Part shown: one piece after another, positions 46,653 to 55,985 of the stretch | Layout: each line of letters starts with the position of its first letter | How positions within the stretch are numbered: the first letter of the stretch is position 1 | Source of the DNA: Chlorobiota bacterium | GTDB taxonomy: Bacteria; Bacteroidota; Ignavibacteria; Kapaibacteriales; UBA961 | Length of the DNA: 64,000 nt | Direction: 5' to 3' | Assembly (NCBI GenBank): GCA_014191195.1 | Contig: BJGZ01000005.1 | Location: forward strand, 125,557 to 189,556 | Program-made: the position numbers and the translations under genes | Notes under the pieces: model-generated | The model's database searches: none | Told to the model about the DNA's origin: nothing | Seen by the model: the letters and a program-made list of their open reading frames with translations, nothing else

Positions 46653-47413
46653 TTTTTATGTACCATACTTACATGATACATTCCCCTTGGAGTGTGCAAA
46701 CGTAAAATATATACACCACTTGCAAAATCAGTTGGATTATCTACAATAAGATTGAAAATATGTCTACCTGCTTTTGTAAATGTTGTAGGGAAGATTTTTA
46801 ATGCCTTTCCATTGGTAGCAAATAGGCTAAATGTAATGTCGCTATCAGCAGTAATATAATAAGGTATTTCTGTAGTATACTGAAAAGGATTTGGACTATT
46901 GATTTCCAATCCTTCTTGTCCAGCAGGTATTACAGAAGGCTCTGGAAAGCTTAATAATCCACCTTTTTGATTTACTGTGAGGAATTCATTTTCTATATTT
47001 ATTGACAGTACGGATATCCGTGATGATACATCTTTACCAGCTAAAATTTCGCATTGTACAAAACAAAGCAATCCAGATGAATCCCTGAGTCCATCTTTGC
47101 AAGAAATAGAAAATTCATTCATTGATGGATTTGAACTAATCAATGGTTTTACTACAATATCCGAGCAAGAAATAATCGATTGAGAATGCTTGATAATACC
47201 TTGAAGAAAAATTCTATTCTTGGGGATTTGAATAATTATATCTATCGGTTTGTTAAGTACACTTTGTGAAAATGTACCATAAATAGGAATCAATACAGAA
47301 TTACCCTGATACACGGTACTATCCGGTATTTGAATAGAACTTGTTTCTCCAAAAACTTGATTGCTGAAGAATAGTAAAAAACTAATGATAAGGAGAAAAA
47401 AACTATTGAGCAC
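46649..47413 (-). CDS. Exported protein with cohesin-like region and T9SS type A sorting domain
   Basis: A 254-residue secreted protein. A signal peptide covers residues 1-22 (FFLLIISFLLFFSNQVFG). Residues about 25-155 look like a beta-sandwich of the cohesin type (VYQGNSVLIPIYGTFSQ, then repeated strands). The C-terminal region from about residue 172 is a T9SS type A sorting domain, with INSPNPFQYTTEIPYYI, FSLFATNGKALK, FASGVYILRLHT and a final basic VHKK. The start codon is GTG at 47413. It should cross the outer membrane by T9SS and be anchored or released. It is translationally coupled to the IgGFc-binding-like gene. Confidence 0.8.
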   Translation of the reverse strand: MLNSFFLLIISFLLFFSNQVFGETSSIQIPDSTVYQGNSVLIPIYGTFSQSVLNKPIDIIIQIPKNRIFLQGIIKHSQSIISCSDIVVKPLISSNPSMNEFSISCKDGLRDSSGLLCFVQCEILAGKDVSSRISVLSINIENEFLTVNQKGGLLSFPEPSVIPAGQEGLEINSPNPFQYTTEIPYYITADSDITFSLFATNGKALKIFPTTFTKAGRHIFNLIVDNPTDFASGVYILRLHTPRGMYHVSMVHKK

Positions 47414-47522
47414 GTAGAGAAACTCTGAAATATAAATAGAACTTATGTCGCCTAAACATGTTGATGCAAAGATACAAATTTTGCTTAAAAAGGATACGTG
47501 AATTACCTTATCTAAGGCATTC

Positions 47523-48536
47523 TTACTTACTAATACAACATATAGTACTCACTAATACAATGTCATAAATAGAGCAGCCTCTTGATAAATCGAAATATGG
47601 TTTTGATAATCCTTGAATAATTGGCCCGATTGCTTTTGCTTTTGCAAGACGTTCTGTAATTTTATAAGCAATATTCCCAGCATCCAAATCAGGAAAAATA
47701 CATATGTTGGCTGTGCCTTGTAATATAGAATCTTTAATCTTCATTTTTGCAATTGATGGTATTATTGCGGCATCAAATTGTAATTCACCCTCAGCAATAA
47801 TGTCTGGATGCAGATGAGTAAACAATGCATACGCATTCTGAACTTTTTCTATATCAGGATGTTTGGCACTGCCTTTTGTAGAAAAAGAAAGAAATGCTAC
47901 TCTTGGCTGAATTCCCAAAATAGTTTCGATATTTTTTGCTGTAGAATATGCAATATCACAAAGTTGTTGACTATTTGGTGAAGGAACTACTGCACCATCT
48001 GCATATGTATATATTGTTCCATCTGGTAAAACCATAATAAAAAAACTACTAATCGTATCAATACCTAATTGCTTGCCAACAGTGTGTAAACCTGCTTTTA
48101 TAATATTAGCAGTAGAGGAAATATTACCTGCAACACATCCATCAATCATTCCTTTTTTAAGAATGATGCCAGCACTGTATAAAGGATTATCCAATAATAA
48201 TGTAGTAGCTTGTTCATATGTAATGTCTTTTGATTTTCTTGATTCATAAAAATCAATAATATCTTCTTTATCAATACAATCTTTAGGATTCAATATTGGA
48301 ATATTATCTATAGAAATTGAAGATTCTTTTGCCATGTGTTGAATTTGATCAGGATTTCCAATTAAATATGGTTCAGCAATAGAATGTTCAATTAAGTAAT
48401 GACAAGCTTTAAAAACACGAATATCTAATGCATCAGGAAATCCAATTTTGTGTGTATTAGCTTGTGCTTTTTTAGTTAAAGAATCAATAATTGTTTGAAA
48501 TGAAGAATTATTTTCTGAATTAGACATATTTTTCAT
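47523..48536 (-). CDS. pta: Phosphate acetyltransferase
   Basis: A 337-residue phosphotransacetylase of the short type (single PTA_PTB domain, without the N-terminal DRTGG extension of E. coli Pta). It converts acetyl-CoA and phosphate to acetyl phosphate. Features include MIDGCVAGNISSTANIIKAGLHTVG, SSFFIMVLPDG, YADGAVVPSPNSQQLCDIAYSTA, VAFLSFSTKGSAKHPDIEKV, EGELQFDAAIIP and CIFPDLDAGNIAYKITERLAKA, then GPIIQGLSKPYFDLSRGC. ackA is not in the window. It is a single gene, divergent from an outer-membrane protein gene. Confidence 0.93.
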   Translation of the reverse strand: MKNMSNSENNSSFQTIIDSLTKKAQANTHKIGFPDALDIRVFKACHYLIEHSIAEPYLIGNPDQIQHMAKESSISIDNIPILNPKDCIDKEDIIDFYESRKSKDITYEQATTLLLDNPLYSAGIILKKGMIDGCVAGNISSTANIIKAGLHTVGKQLGIDTISSFFIMVLPDGTIYTYADGAVVPSPNSQQLCDIAYSTAKNIETILGIQPRVAFLSFSTKGSAKHPDIEKVQNAYALFTHLHPDIIAEGELQFDAAIIPSIAKMKIKDSILQGTANICIFPDLDAGNIAYKITERLAKAKAIGPIIQGLSKPYFDLSRGCSIYDIVLVSTICCISK

Positions 48537-48627
48537 TGATTTAGAATGATTTTAGTAAGCAGAACAATTACTAAAAAAGCAAAAAGAACTATGTTTGTGT
48601 TATTACAAAAATGCAAAAAAGGTATAT

Positions 48628-49407
48628 ATGAATGTTATGAAGTTAATCCTTTCTTGTTCGGCATTGGTTTTATCTGTTTTTTCTATCATTATAGATAAAG
48701 CTAATGCTCAGGGCAGTGCAGGTTCTATGGCAATGTTTCCAAGAATGAATATAGTAGATATGCCATCGGCAAGGGTTATTCCTGTTGGAAGCTACCGAGC
48801 ATATGGTTTGATTATGCAATCATCTGGGATTGTATCATCTTTTACAATTGCACCTGCAAAAAACATTGCTTTTGGTATGAGTTATTCAATGGTACCTTTC
48901 TTAGGAGAAGGCAATCCAGAAGCTCAACCACTTCCTGCATTTGAAGTAAAAGCATTATTGTTTCAAGAAAAGAAAAAACGTCCTGCAATTGCACTTGGAT
49001 TAAATCTTCAGGGTAGGGGGCCTTGGACAAATAATCGCTATCAAACATTGTCTCCTGGAGCTTTTATTTCTGTTTCAAAAAACATTAATTGGGAAGCTGG
49101 GATTATGAGCTTGCATGGAGGTATTTCTTATGCTATTATGCCTTCACCAAAGAAAGACTATCCAATTGTATATGCTGGGATAGAACAATCTTTGTATAAA
49201 AATGTGACTCTAAGTGCTGAATATATTGGAACGTGGAATGAAGATCCTACATTTATGAATCAAAATGGATTAATGAATATGGGAATCCGGTATTCTCCCA
49301 TTAAGGGAATGTCTATAGAGATTCAAGCAAGAGATTTGTTGCAAAGCAGAGCAAATGCCAATGGTTTTATGCGTTATGCAGGTATTGAATATATTGGCAC
49401 ATTCTAA
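48628..49407 (+). CDS. Exported outer-membrane beta-barrel-like protein (YjbH-like)
   Basis: A 259-residue protein with a signal peptide of about 31 residues (VMKLILSCSALVLSVFSIIIDKANAQ) from the ATG at 48628; a second ATG at 48637 is equally plausible. The mature part has SAGSMAMFPRMNIVDMPSARVIPVGSYRAYG, then repeated amphipathic strands (IAFGMSYSMVPFLGEGN, IALGLNLQGRGPW) ending in FMRYAGIEYIGTF. This resembles small outer-membrane barrels of the FCB group. The function is unknown. The stop overlaps the next start by one base (TAATG), so it is coupled to the HAD gene. Confidence 0.65.
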   Translation: MNVMKLILSCSALVLSVFSIIIDKANAQGSAGSMAMFPRMNIVDMPSARVIPVGSYRAYGLIMQSSGIVSSFTIAPAKNIAFGMSYSMVPFLGEGNPEAQPLPAFEVKALLFQEKKKRPAIALGLNLQGRGPWTNNRYQTLSPGAFISVSKNINWEAGIMSLHGGISYAIMPSPKKDYPIVYAGIEQSLYKNVTLSAEYIGTWNEDPTFMNQNGLMNMGIRYSPIKGMSIEIQARDLLQSRANANGFMRYAGIEYIGTF

Positions 49408-50024
49408 TGATGAAAAAAGATATTATCATGTTTGATTTGGGTGGTATTCTTTATTCAATCAAACATAGTTATACTCACCAGGCATTAAGAGCCTTGCAAA
49501 GAAAAGATGCTGAACCCATCGTTTTTTCTTTAGAACAAGCTGATCCTATTTTTGGGCTTTATGATTCTGGGCACATAGACACAATTGAATTCTGTAATCA
49601 TTTAAGAAATCAACATCATATTATTGCAACAGATCATGACATTCATCATGCATGGAATGCAATGCTGATTGGGATCTATGATTATGCTGAAGAGTTAGTT
49701 CTAGAAGCAAAAAAATATGCTCAGATTGCTTTGCTTAGTAATATAAATCACATCCATTATTCTGCTATACAAGAAGAATGTTCTTCTTTGTTTTCTTTAT
49801 TTGACTTTACATTCTTCTCTTTTCATGTAAAGATGAGAAAACCTAATGATGCTATATTTAAGTATGCCTTAGAAACAGTAAAGGCAAAACCAGAATTTAT
49901 CTTATTTCTAGATGATACTCCTGCTAATATTAAAGCAGCACAAGCATTTGGCATAGATGCCCGATTAATTATTCCTGACTCTGAATGGCATGTTAATATT
50001 ATGCAAGAATTTACTACATATTGA
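49407..50024 (+). CDS. HAD family hydrolase (YihX-like)
   Basis: A 205-residue HAD-superfamily phosphatase with a helical cap. Motif I is MFDLGGILY, where the nucleophile Asp is followed by Leu and Gly, as in YihX-like enzymes, in place of DxD. Motif II Ser/Asn lies in IALLSNINHIH, the motif III Lys in KMRKPNDAIFKYAL and motif IV in FLDDTPANIKAAQAFG. It should dephosphorylate small phosphoesters such as sugar phosphates. It is translationally coupled to the outer-membrane genes on both sides, though a cytoplasmic enzyme. Confidence 0.85.
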   Translation: MMKKDIIMFDLGGILYSIKHSYTHQALRALQRKDAEPIVFSLEQADPIFGLYDSGHIDTIEFCNHLRNQHHIIATDHDIHHAWNAMLIGIYDYAEELVLEAKKYAQIALLSNINHIHYSAIQEECSSLFSLFDFTFFSFHVKMRKPNDAIFKYALETVKAKPEFILFLDDTPANIKAAQAFGIDARLIIPDSEWHVNIMQEFTTY

Positions 50025-50026
50025 TT

Positions 50027-50824
50027 ATGCGAATTCTAATACTTGGTTTTATATTATGTATTTCATATACACATATAGAAGCGCAAAACGCATTATTTAC
50101 GCCTTTTCTTGCTTCTCCTTTAGAGGCAAGAATTGGTTCATTTTATCAGCCTTCTAAAGATAAAATGAGATTAGATATTGGAAATACAGTCGATTTGTCT
50201 GTATTTGATACAGATTCTACTTGGAAGTATAGTATTGGCACAGATGCGTTTATATTAACACGGCTTAGAAGCGAAGGTAATTTAAAATTCCCAGTAGAAA
50301 CTGCCGATTATTTTTTTGGATTCAATTGTGCAGCAAAAGGCATATATGCAGGAAAACCAGTAGGGTTAAGGCTTAGATTATCTCATATATCAACACATTT
50401 AGTAGATGGTGCAGCCGATAAAAATGGAATATTTGTAGATAAAAAACCTTTTGTATACAGCAGAGAATTTGCTGATATCACTGCATATATGCAGTTGAGC
50501 TCATTGCGATTATATTCTGGTTTGAGCTGGGTATGGTCTACACAACCAAGAGATATAGGAAGATTAATCCCTCAAGTAGGTTTTGATATGTCGATTCCTC
50601 TCATCAAAGGGATTGATTGTCAAGCCGGATATGATATGCGAATAAGCACTGTTCAATCTATTACACTACCAACTCATTCTATAAGGGCTGGAATTGCATT
50701 TATAAATGAACAAAAAAAGGGAACATGGATAGGTGTTGTAAGTTCTTTTGGAAGGAATATTCATGGTATGTATTCTACCGATCAAGATGCATATATCGGA
50801 TTTGGATTTAACGTTTTATACTAA
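50027..50824 (+). CDS. Exported DUF1207-like protein
   Basis: A 265-residue exported protein. The ATG at 50027 gives a signal peptide (MRILILGFILCISYTHIEAQ) with a cleavage site near residue 20. The mature start, LFTPFLASPLEARIGSFYQ, resembles DUF1207 proteins, a beta-barrel-like family of unknown function. Later segments such as RLRLSHISTHLVDGAADKNG, LRLYSGLSWVWS and a terminal YIGFGFNVLY fit membrane beta strands ending in an aromatic residue. It follows the HAD gene directly and precedes the T9SS plug gene by 2 bp, so it is part of an envelope operon. Confidence 0.7.
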   Translation: MRILILGFILCISYTHIEAQNALFTPFLASPLEARIGSFYQPSKDKMRLDIGNTVDLSVFDTDSTWKYSIGTDAFILTRLRSEGNLKFPVETADYFFGFNCAAKGIYAGKPVGLRLRLSHISTHLVDGAADKNGIFVDKKPFVYSREFADITAYMQLSSLRLYSGLSWVWSTQPRDIGRLIPQVGFDMSIPLIKGIDCQAGYDMRISTVQSITLPTHSIRAGIAFINEQKKGTWIGVVSSFGRNIHGMYSTDQDAYIGFGFNVLY

Positions 50825-50826
50825 TC

Positions 50827-52209
50827 ATGCAGATATTTAAAAAATACATTCATTCCTTTTTTTTGATTGCTTTTGCATTAGTTAACTTATGCACTTCTCA
50901 TTCTTTATCTGCACATGATGATAATCCATCAACATTGTCTGATTCATTAGCCAGTGCTCTACATCCGCAATTAAGGTTTATGAGAGTTTTTGGTGCTCAA
51001 GATGAAACTGCCCCTCCTATAGTATTGTGTTCTCGGCCTGGCTTAGATAGTAAAGTTAATGTCTCATATGCATATAAGTTTATTACCATTCAATTTGACG
51101 TACAATCTAAAATACCCCCTCAAATGTTTGTGGTTTTTAAACACTGTAATGCAGATTGGTCGGAAGATAATAATTCTTTTTTGAATGATCCAGCCTTATT
51201 AAGAACAAGTTCTGTAGATTGGATGATGGCTCCACCTGCTTCAATATGGTATAATTATCGTGGAACTTTACAAGTGCCTAATGAGCAAGTAAAATTTAAT
51301 TATGCAGGTAATTGGAAAGCTGAATGTTTCTTGTTTGATGAGCCAGATAAGCCATTTGCTGTGGCGAAATTCTTTGTGGTAGACCCCAAAGCAGAGACAA
51401 TTTTGAGGGTATTTGGAGATTTTTATTCACCACAAGAATCGATTTTTTCATCAGGTGCTTATACTCTAGAAGCCACTACAAGAACTATAAATTCTATGCC
51501 TGATGGACAATTAAATACCGCCGTATTTTATAGAATGAATAGATATCAAGAACCCTTTATTGTATCTGATAATTCATCATATGAAGAATTTTCGGCCAGA
51601 AGATATTCTTATGAAATGCCAACAATGATTTCTGGATTTGGTTCTATCGGACGTAGATTCAGAATTGAAAAAATACCTGCAGAAAATGAATATCGAGTTC
51701 TTGATTTAACTGATTTTTCTTTATATCCACGTACAAATTCTCCTTTAAGAATGTGGAGGCCAGATTTGTGGCGAAATGGATCATTTTCCGATTTATCTGA
51801 TGGTGGCGCTATGATTACGCGCTATTTATCTTCTGGTGATTTAGATTATTTGAATATTGAGTTCTTGCTTAATCCTCAAAATCGTCTTGCTAAACACGAG
51901 GTATTCATAAGTGGTTCATTTAATAATTTTCAACCCGATGCCTCATGGATGATGTATTATGATGAAAATGTACAATTATATCGTTTAAGACAATGGATAC
52001 CCAGGGGAAGGCATTCATATCAATATTCTACCGGAACCATAAATGCTGATACCAGATTAGCTGAACAATTAACCACCGAAGAATTTGAAGGGAATACTGC
52101 AAGGGCTGCTCATAATTTTATTGTTCTGATATATTTTAGAGAATTTGGTTTCGGCGGATACGATTCTATCATTGGGATTGGCGGAGGAAATGTAAATGGA
52201 TCGTGGTAA
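50827..52209 (+). CDS. Type IX secretion system plug protein (DUF5103)
   Basis: A 460-residue exported protein of the DUF5103 family, identified as the Plug that closes the SprA translocon of the T9SS. A signal peptide occupies residues about 1-29. The body follows the family: VSYAYKFITIQFDVQ, FVVFKHCNADWSED, NYAGNWKAECFLFDEPDKPFAVAKFFVVDP, a central EATTRTIN strand and a late starch-binding-like VFISGSFNNFQPDASWMMYY with LRQWIPRGRHSYQY. It supports a working T9SS in this genome along with the two cargo proteins seen here. It overlaps waaA by 14 bp. Confidence 0.85.
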   Translation: MQIFKKYIHSFFLIAFALVNLCTSHSLSAHDDNPSTLSDSLASALHPQLRFMRVFGAQDETAPPIVLCSRPGLDSKVNVSYAYKFITIQFDVQSKIPPQMFVVFKHCNADWSEDNNSFLNDPALLRTSSVDWMMAPPASIWYNYRGTLQVPNEQVKFNYAGNWKAECFLFDEPDKPFAVAKFFVVDPKAETILRVFGDFYSPQESIFSSGAYTLEATTRTINSMPDGQLNTAVFYRMNRYQEPFIVSDNSSYEEFSARRYSYEMPTMISGFGSIGRRFRIEKIPAENEYRVLDLTDFSLYPRTNSPLRMWRPDLWRNGSFSDLSDGGAMITRYLSSGDLDYLNIEFLLNPQNRLAKHEVFISGSFNNFQPDASWMMYYDENVQLYRLRQWIPRGRHSYQYSTGTINADTRLAEQLTTEEFEGNTARAAHNFIVLIYFREFGFGGYDSIIGIGGGNVNGSW

Positions 52210-53452
52210 TTCATATTATCTATTGCATTCAATTGGATATATAGAATCCTTTGTTTTATCTATTCTACGCCCAATTATTATGAGGCTTTCTGCAAAATTT
52301 GCAGAAAGAGAATTAATTATTGATCAGCAAATTATTGAAAGAGAATGTGGTGCAAAATCTGTGTGGATACATGTTGCATCTTTAGGAGAATTCGAGCAAG
52401 CTGTTCCAATCATAGAGCATTTGAAACAGAATGGTTCTATAGATATTACTCTTACTTTTTCTTCTCCTTCTGGATATAATATTCGTAAACATTATGAACT
52501 TGTTGATAGAGTTTTATATCTCCCTTTAGATACTAAAAGAAATGCCCAAAAATTTATTCACAAGCTGCGTCCAGATTGTGCAATCTTTATTCGATATGAA
52601 TTATGGATAAACTATCTTTTAGAACTTAATGCACAAGATATTCCAGTGTTTTATATTAATGCAACCTATCCACGATCTGTTTTTTGGCGCTTTATCCCCT
52701 TTATTTTGAGATCTATTTTACATTGTTTCACTTATATCATTACTGTGAATAAGCAAGAAACAGGATATTTTAATGAATTACAGCTTGATACACCAATTCA
52801 AACAGGCAGTGATACTAGATTAGATAGAATATCTTCCAGAGTTTCTCAAATCCTTCAACATCCATTATTGATTCATGAATTATGTCCAATTGATTATTCT
52901 GATGAAGATACTGTGATTGTTTTAGGTAGTTCTTGGAGTAAAGATGAACATCTATTTCTGTCTCAATTACATAAAATGCCATCATCTTTGCGATTAATTA
53001 TTGTACCACATGAACCCGATGACTTAACAATTTCTAGATTAAAGAATGAATGTCCACATAGTGGTATTTTAAGTGAATTGAAATATGGCGATAATCCCAA
53101 GCATGTTATTGTAGATTCGGTTGGCAAATTAATGGTTTTGTATGCTATTGCTGATGCTGTGTATATAGGCGGTGGTTTTGGGTTTGGTGTTCATAGTTGT
53201 GCCGAACCTGCTGGATTTGGTATTCCTTTGGCATGTGGCCCCTTTGTTCATAGATCTCCAGATGCTATTGCCTTACATTCTTTAGGTGCTTTAGATATTA
53301 TCCATACCGAAGAAGAAGCGTATAGTTGGATGATGCAGATAATAATAGATAATAAGAAACTTGCCGCAGATGCATCTGCAAGATATATAAAGGAATCTGC
53401 AGGTATGACAAGTAAAGTTATAGAACTTTTATATCAAGAATTACATTTATAG
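52196..53452 (+). CDS. waaA: 3-deoxy-D-manno-octulosonic acid (Kdo) transferase
   Basis: A 418-residue GT30 enzyme that adds Kdo to the lipid A precursor at the inner membrane. An N-terminal membrane-anchor region with YYLLHSIGYIESFVLSILRPII comes first, then SVWIHVASLGEFEQAVPII with the proposed catalytic Glu in GEFEQ, FSSPSGYN, RPDCAIFIRYELWINYL, NATYPRSVFW, and in the donor half VLGSSWSKDEH and VYIGGGFGFGVHSCAEPAGFGIPLACGPFVH. The start overlaps the T9SS plug gene by 14 bp. Its product shows the organism makes a Kdo-containing LPS. Confidence 0.94.
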   Translation: MDRGNSYYLLHSIGYIESFVLSILRPIIMRLSAKFAERELIIDQQIIERECGAKSVWIHVASLGEFEQAVPIIEHLKQNGSIDITLTFSSPSGYNIRKHYELVDRVLYLPLDTKRNAQKFIHKLRPDCAIFIRYELWINYLLELNAQDIPVFYINATYPRSVFWRFIPFILRSILHCFTYIITVNKQETGYFNELQLDTPIQTGSDTRLDRISSRVSQILQHPLLIHELCPIDYSDEDTVIVLGSSWSKDEHLFLSQLHKMPSSLRLIIVPHEPDDLTISRLKNECPHSGILSELKYGDNPKHVIVDSVGKLMVLYAIADAVYIGGGFGFGVHSCAEPAGFGIPLACGPFVHRSPDAIALHSLGALDIIHTEEEAYSWMMQIIIDNKKLAADASARYIKESAGMTSKVIELLYQELHL

Positions 53453-53502
53453 TTACTGAGAATTGAAAATATTAAGATTAAAAATCACATGCAAATGTAT
53501 TG

Positions 53503-54336
53503 TCACACTGATTTTGTGACAAAGAATGATCCTTTAATATATTTTACAATCGATATTCCAAAAATAATAAGTCCAATAGAAATCCATTGAGCTTGAGATA
53601 ATCCGGCATATAAAGGATTGATACGAATAAATTCAACACAAAATCTCTCTATCCCAGCTAGAATTAAATATATCCCAAAAAGATTACCATCTATTCTTAT
53701 ATTTTTTCTCATCGACCACAGAATTGAAAAAAAGACTAAAGCTATTAATGTTTCATATACTGGTGCTGGATGAACTGGAATATCATCTGGAATTGGCCTA
53801 CCGGGAAAAATGATCTGATAGTATTCTACAAGTTCACGATTTCTAGAAGCTAAAGTTGATACCATTCCATTGGGAAATGTCATGGCAAATGCGGAGTCTG
53901 TAGGTATGCCATAATCTCCATCTCCAGCTAATTGACATCCAACTCTGCCAATTCCATAGGCTATCATTAACGATGGAGCAGCTGCATCTGCTGTTCTGAG
54001 AAAAGGAATTGTATTTTTTCTTAGATAGATGGCTATCATTCCTATAGCCACGATTAATCCACCAAAAAATGTTAATCCTTCTCCGCTAAATAATGCACCT
54101 AAAGGATCGGCAATGAAATGTTGTGGGTTTTCAAATAAATGGAAGGTTTTTGCACCAAAAATACCACCAATCAAACCTAATAAAGTAATGGTTGAACTTA
54201 AGGCATCAGCATTTATGAATTTTTTTCTATGTAATTCTTTTGTAAAAAGATAATTGGCAATAATAAATGCCAAAGCAACCATAAGTCCAAAACTATAGAT
54301 CGCTATAGGCCCGATTTGTAATAATTTGGGATACAT
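53503..54336 (-). CDS. lgt: Prolipoprotein diacylglyceryl transferase
   Basis: A 277-residue polytopic inner-membrane enzyme that attaches diacylglycerol to the lipobox Cys of prolipoproteins. It shows LQIGPIAIYSFGLMVALAF at the N-terminus, GGIFGAKTFHLFENP, GLTFFGGLIVAI, the signature YGIGRVGCQLAGDGDYGIPTD and PAPVYETLIAL. The usual HG motif of the catalytic region reads GEGLTFFGG here. The lipoproteins encoded nearby (transglycosylase, HtrA-like protease) are likely substrates. It is a single gene, convergent with waaA. Confidence 0.94.
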   Translation of the reverse strand: MYPKLLQIGPIAIYSFGLMVALAFIIANYLFTKELHRKKFINADALSSTITLLGLIGGIFGAKTFHLFENPQHFIADPLGALFSGEGLTFFGGLIVAIGMIAIYLRKNTIPFLRTADAAAPSLMIAYGIGRVGCQLAGDGDYGIPTDSAFAMTFPNGMVSTLASRNRELVEYYQIIFPGRPIPDDIPVHPAPVYETLIALVFFSILWSMRKNIRIDGNLFGIYLILAGIERFCVEFIRINPLYAGLSQAQWISIGLIIFGISIVKYIKGSFFVTKSV

Positions 54337-54429
54337 GAAAAAGCCCCACTATGCTATGATTGAATATACGAAACAGAGATTTATTGCAAATACTCTTGCA
54401 ATAATAATGTTTTCACAATCAATACCGGA

Positions 54430-55353
54430 TTATTTAGATGGTATCTCTACATAATAAGCACCAGATTTTGGTGCAGGTAAAGAGCGCTTTAATATCCATG
54501 GATTAAGAATTTTGACATCTTTATAGGTTGTTCCATGTTGAAATGCCCACTGTGTTAAGTCTGAAATACCTGAAATACACTTAACAGACACTGTTTTTTC
54601 TGGCTGATATTGATCATGTGATTCTAAGTTTAGACCATACTTTTCAGAATGAGTCATTAACTCTTTAATTACGGCAATTCTTAATACATACCGAGAAGTT
54701 TCTTCGTTTAGGAAGAGATCATAAAAAGTTTCAGTTTTTTGAAAATCCATATTTTCTTTTACGCTTCCATGTCCCATATTATATCCAGCAGCAGCCAAAG
54801 ACCAACTTTTTGAATAAGAATATCCAGATCGTAAATATGCTATTGCAGCGCGAGTACTTTTTTCAATGTGACGTCTTTCATCAACATAATCATCTACTTG
54901 CAATCCCATACTTTTTGCTGTAGGAGCCATAAATTGCCAAACTCCTATAGCATCTTTTGGGGATCTTGCCATAAACAATGCACTTTCTGCGACTGCTAAA
55001 AATTTAATATCTTCTGGGGCATTTTCTTCTTTTAAAATTTTCTCAAACATTGGAAAAAAACGTCCAGCCCTTTTGATATACAGTATTAATTGTCCAGGAC
55101 TTTGAAGATTTAAATAGAATTCTCTTTCTGCTCTTTCTCTTACTTCAGGGATTTCTAATGGTACTTTTTCTCCACAAAAGGTAAGTTCTTCTGGTAATTT
55201 TAGTGAAGATAAATATGCTAAATAATTTCCCTTTAATTGTGAAGGTGTTTCATCATTAGATGGCTGCTTTGCATTGCATGCTATTAATGAAAGTAAACAT
55301 GTACACGCAATAAGAAATGGTATATGGATTGAGTTTTTGAGTATTTTTATCAT
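54430..55353 (-). CDS. Lipoprotein lytic transglycosylase (SLT/MltD-like)
   Basis: A 307-residue peptidoglycan-cleaving lipoprotein from the ATG at 55353. The signal ends in a lipobox, LIAC, near residue 27. The catalytic SLT domain includes FKFLAVAESALFMA-like sequence (KFLAVAESALF, catalytic Glu in AES), SPKDAIGVWQFMAPTAKSMGL, YVDERRHIEKSTRAAIAYL and SWSLAAAGYNMGHGSV. A C-terminal segment (VSDLTQWAFQHGTTYKDVKILNP-like) resembles a LysM-type or MltD tail. The ATGA overlap with the upstream ABC ATPase shows coupling. It acts in the periplasm on cell-wall glycan strands. Confidence 0.9.
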   Translation of the reverse strand: MIKILKNSIHIPFLIACTCLLSLIACNAKQPSNDETPSQLKGNYLAYLSSLKLPEELTFCGEKVPLEIPEVRERAEREFYLNLQSPGQLILYIKRAGRFFPMFEKILKEENAPEDIKFLAVAESALFMARSPKDAIGVWQFMAPTAKSMGLQVDDYVDERRHIEKSTRAAIAYLRSGYSYSKSWSLAAAGYNMGHGSVKENMDFQKTETFYDLFLNEETSRYVLRIAVIKELMTHSEKYGLNLESHDQYQPEKTVSVKCISGISDLTQWAFQHGTTYKDVKILNPWILKRSLPAPKSGAYYVEIPSK

Positions 55354-55985
55354 ATTGTTGTTAGGTGAATTACAGAAGAACAAATTTCTGTTTCGGATAG
55401 ATCATTAGTGGCAATTATTGTGCCACCTCCCAAGTTTTTATGTGTGTTTATCAGCTCATAAATAGCTTCTGTTCCTTTGCTATCAAAATTAGCCGTTGGC
55501 TCATCTAAAAGAACTATTAATGGTTTTCTTAAAAAGGCGAGAACATATTTCATCCTTTGTTTCATCCCAGATGAAAAGTTTCTGATCTTCTCATTCCTTT
55601 TAGAGAAAAGTCCCATGATGGTTAATAATTCATGAGTATATGATTGGTTAAATGGAACACCAGATAAATCACAGTATATTCTTGCATGCTCTATTGGTGT
55701 GAATTCTTCATATACCTGTAAATAGGGAGATACCAGGCCAATGTGTTCGCTAAATTCACCATAATTATAGATTTCATTGTTAATTTGTAAATGGATGCTT
55801 CCATTACTAGGTTTTAATAAACCGGCTACCATCTTAATTAACGTAGACTTACCAGATCCATTCCAACCTGTTATTCCAATAATTTCCCCATTAGATAATT
55901 CTGCAGAGCATGGAGAAAAAACGAATTCATGATTATTATATGTTTTTGAGCAATTGTGGATAGTTAATGCAAATTGGGGTTTCAT
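55350..55985 (-). CDS. ABC transporter ATP-binding protein (CcmA-like), partner unknown
   Basis: A 211-residue ATPase. Walker A is GWNGSGKST, the signature is [15 protein letters not shown], and Walker B is [13 protein letters not shown]. The switch His after Walker B is Asn (IIATNDLSE), verified from the codon AAT. The length and the start [13 protein letters not shown]-like region resemble the heme-exporter ATPase CcmA, but no permease gene is adjacent, so the exported substrate is unknown. It is coupled by ATGA overlaps to lptB upstream and to the transglycosylase downstream. Confidence 0.8.
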   Translation of the reverse strand: MKPQFALTIHNCSKTYNNHEFVFSPCSAELSNGEIIGITGWNGSGKSTLIKMVAGLLKPSNGSIHLQINNEIYNYGEFSEHIGLVSPYLQVYEEFTPIEHARIYCDLSGVPFNQSYTHELLTIMGLFSKRNEKIRNFSSGMKQRMKYVLAFLRKPLIVLLDEPTANFDSKGTEAIYELINTHKNLGGGTIIATNDLSETEICSSVIHLTTI

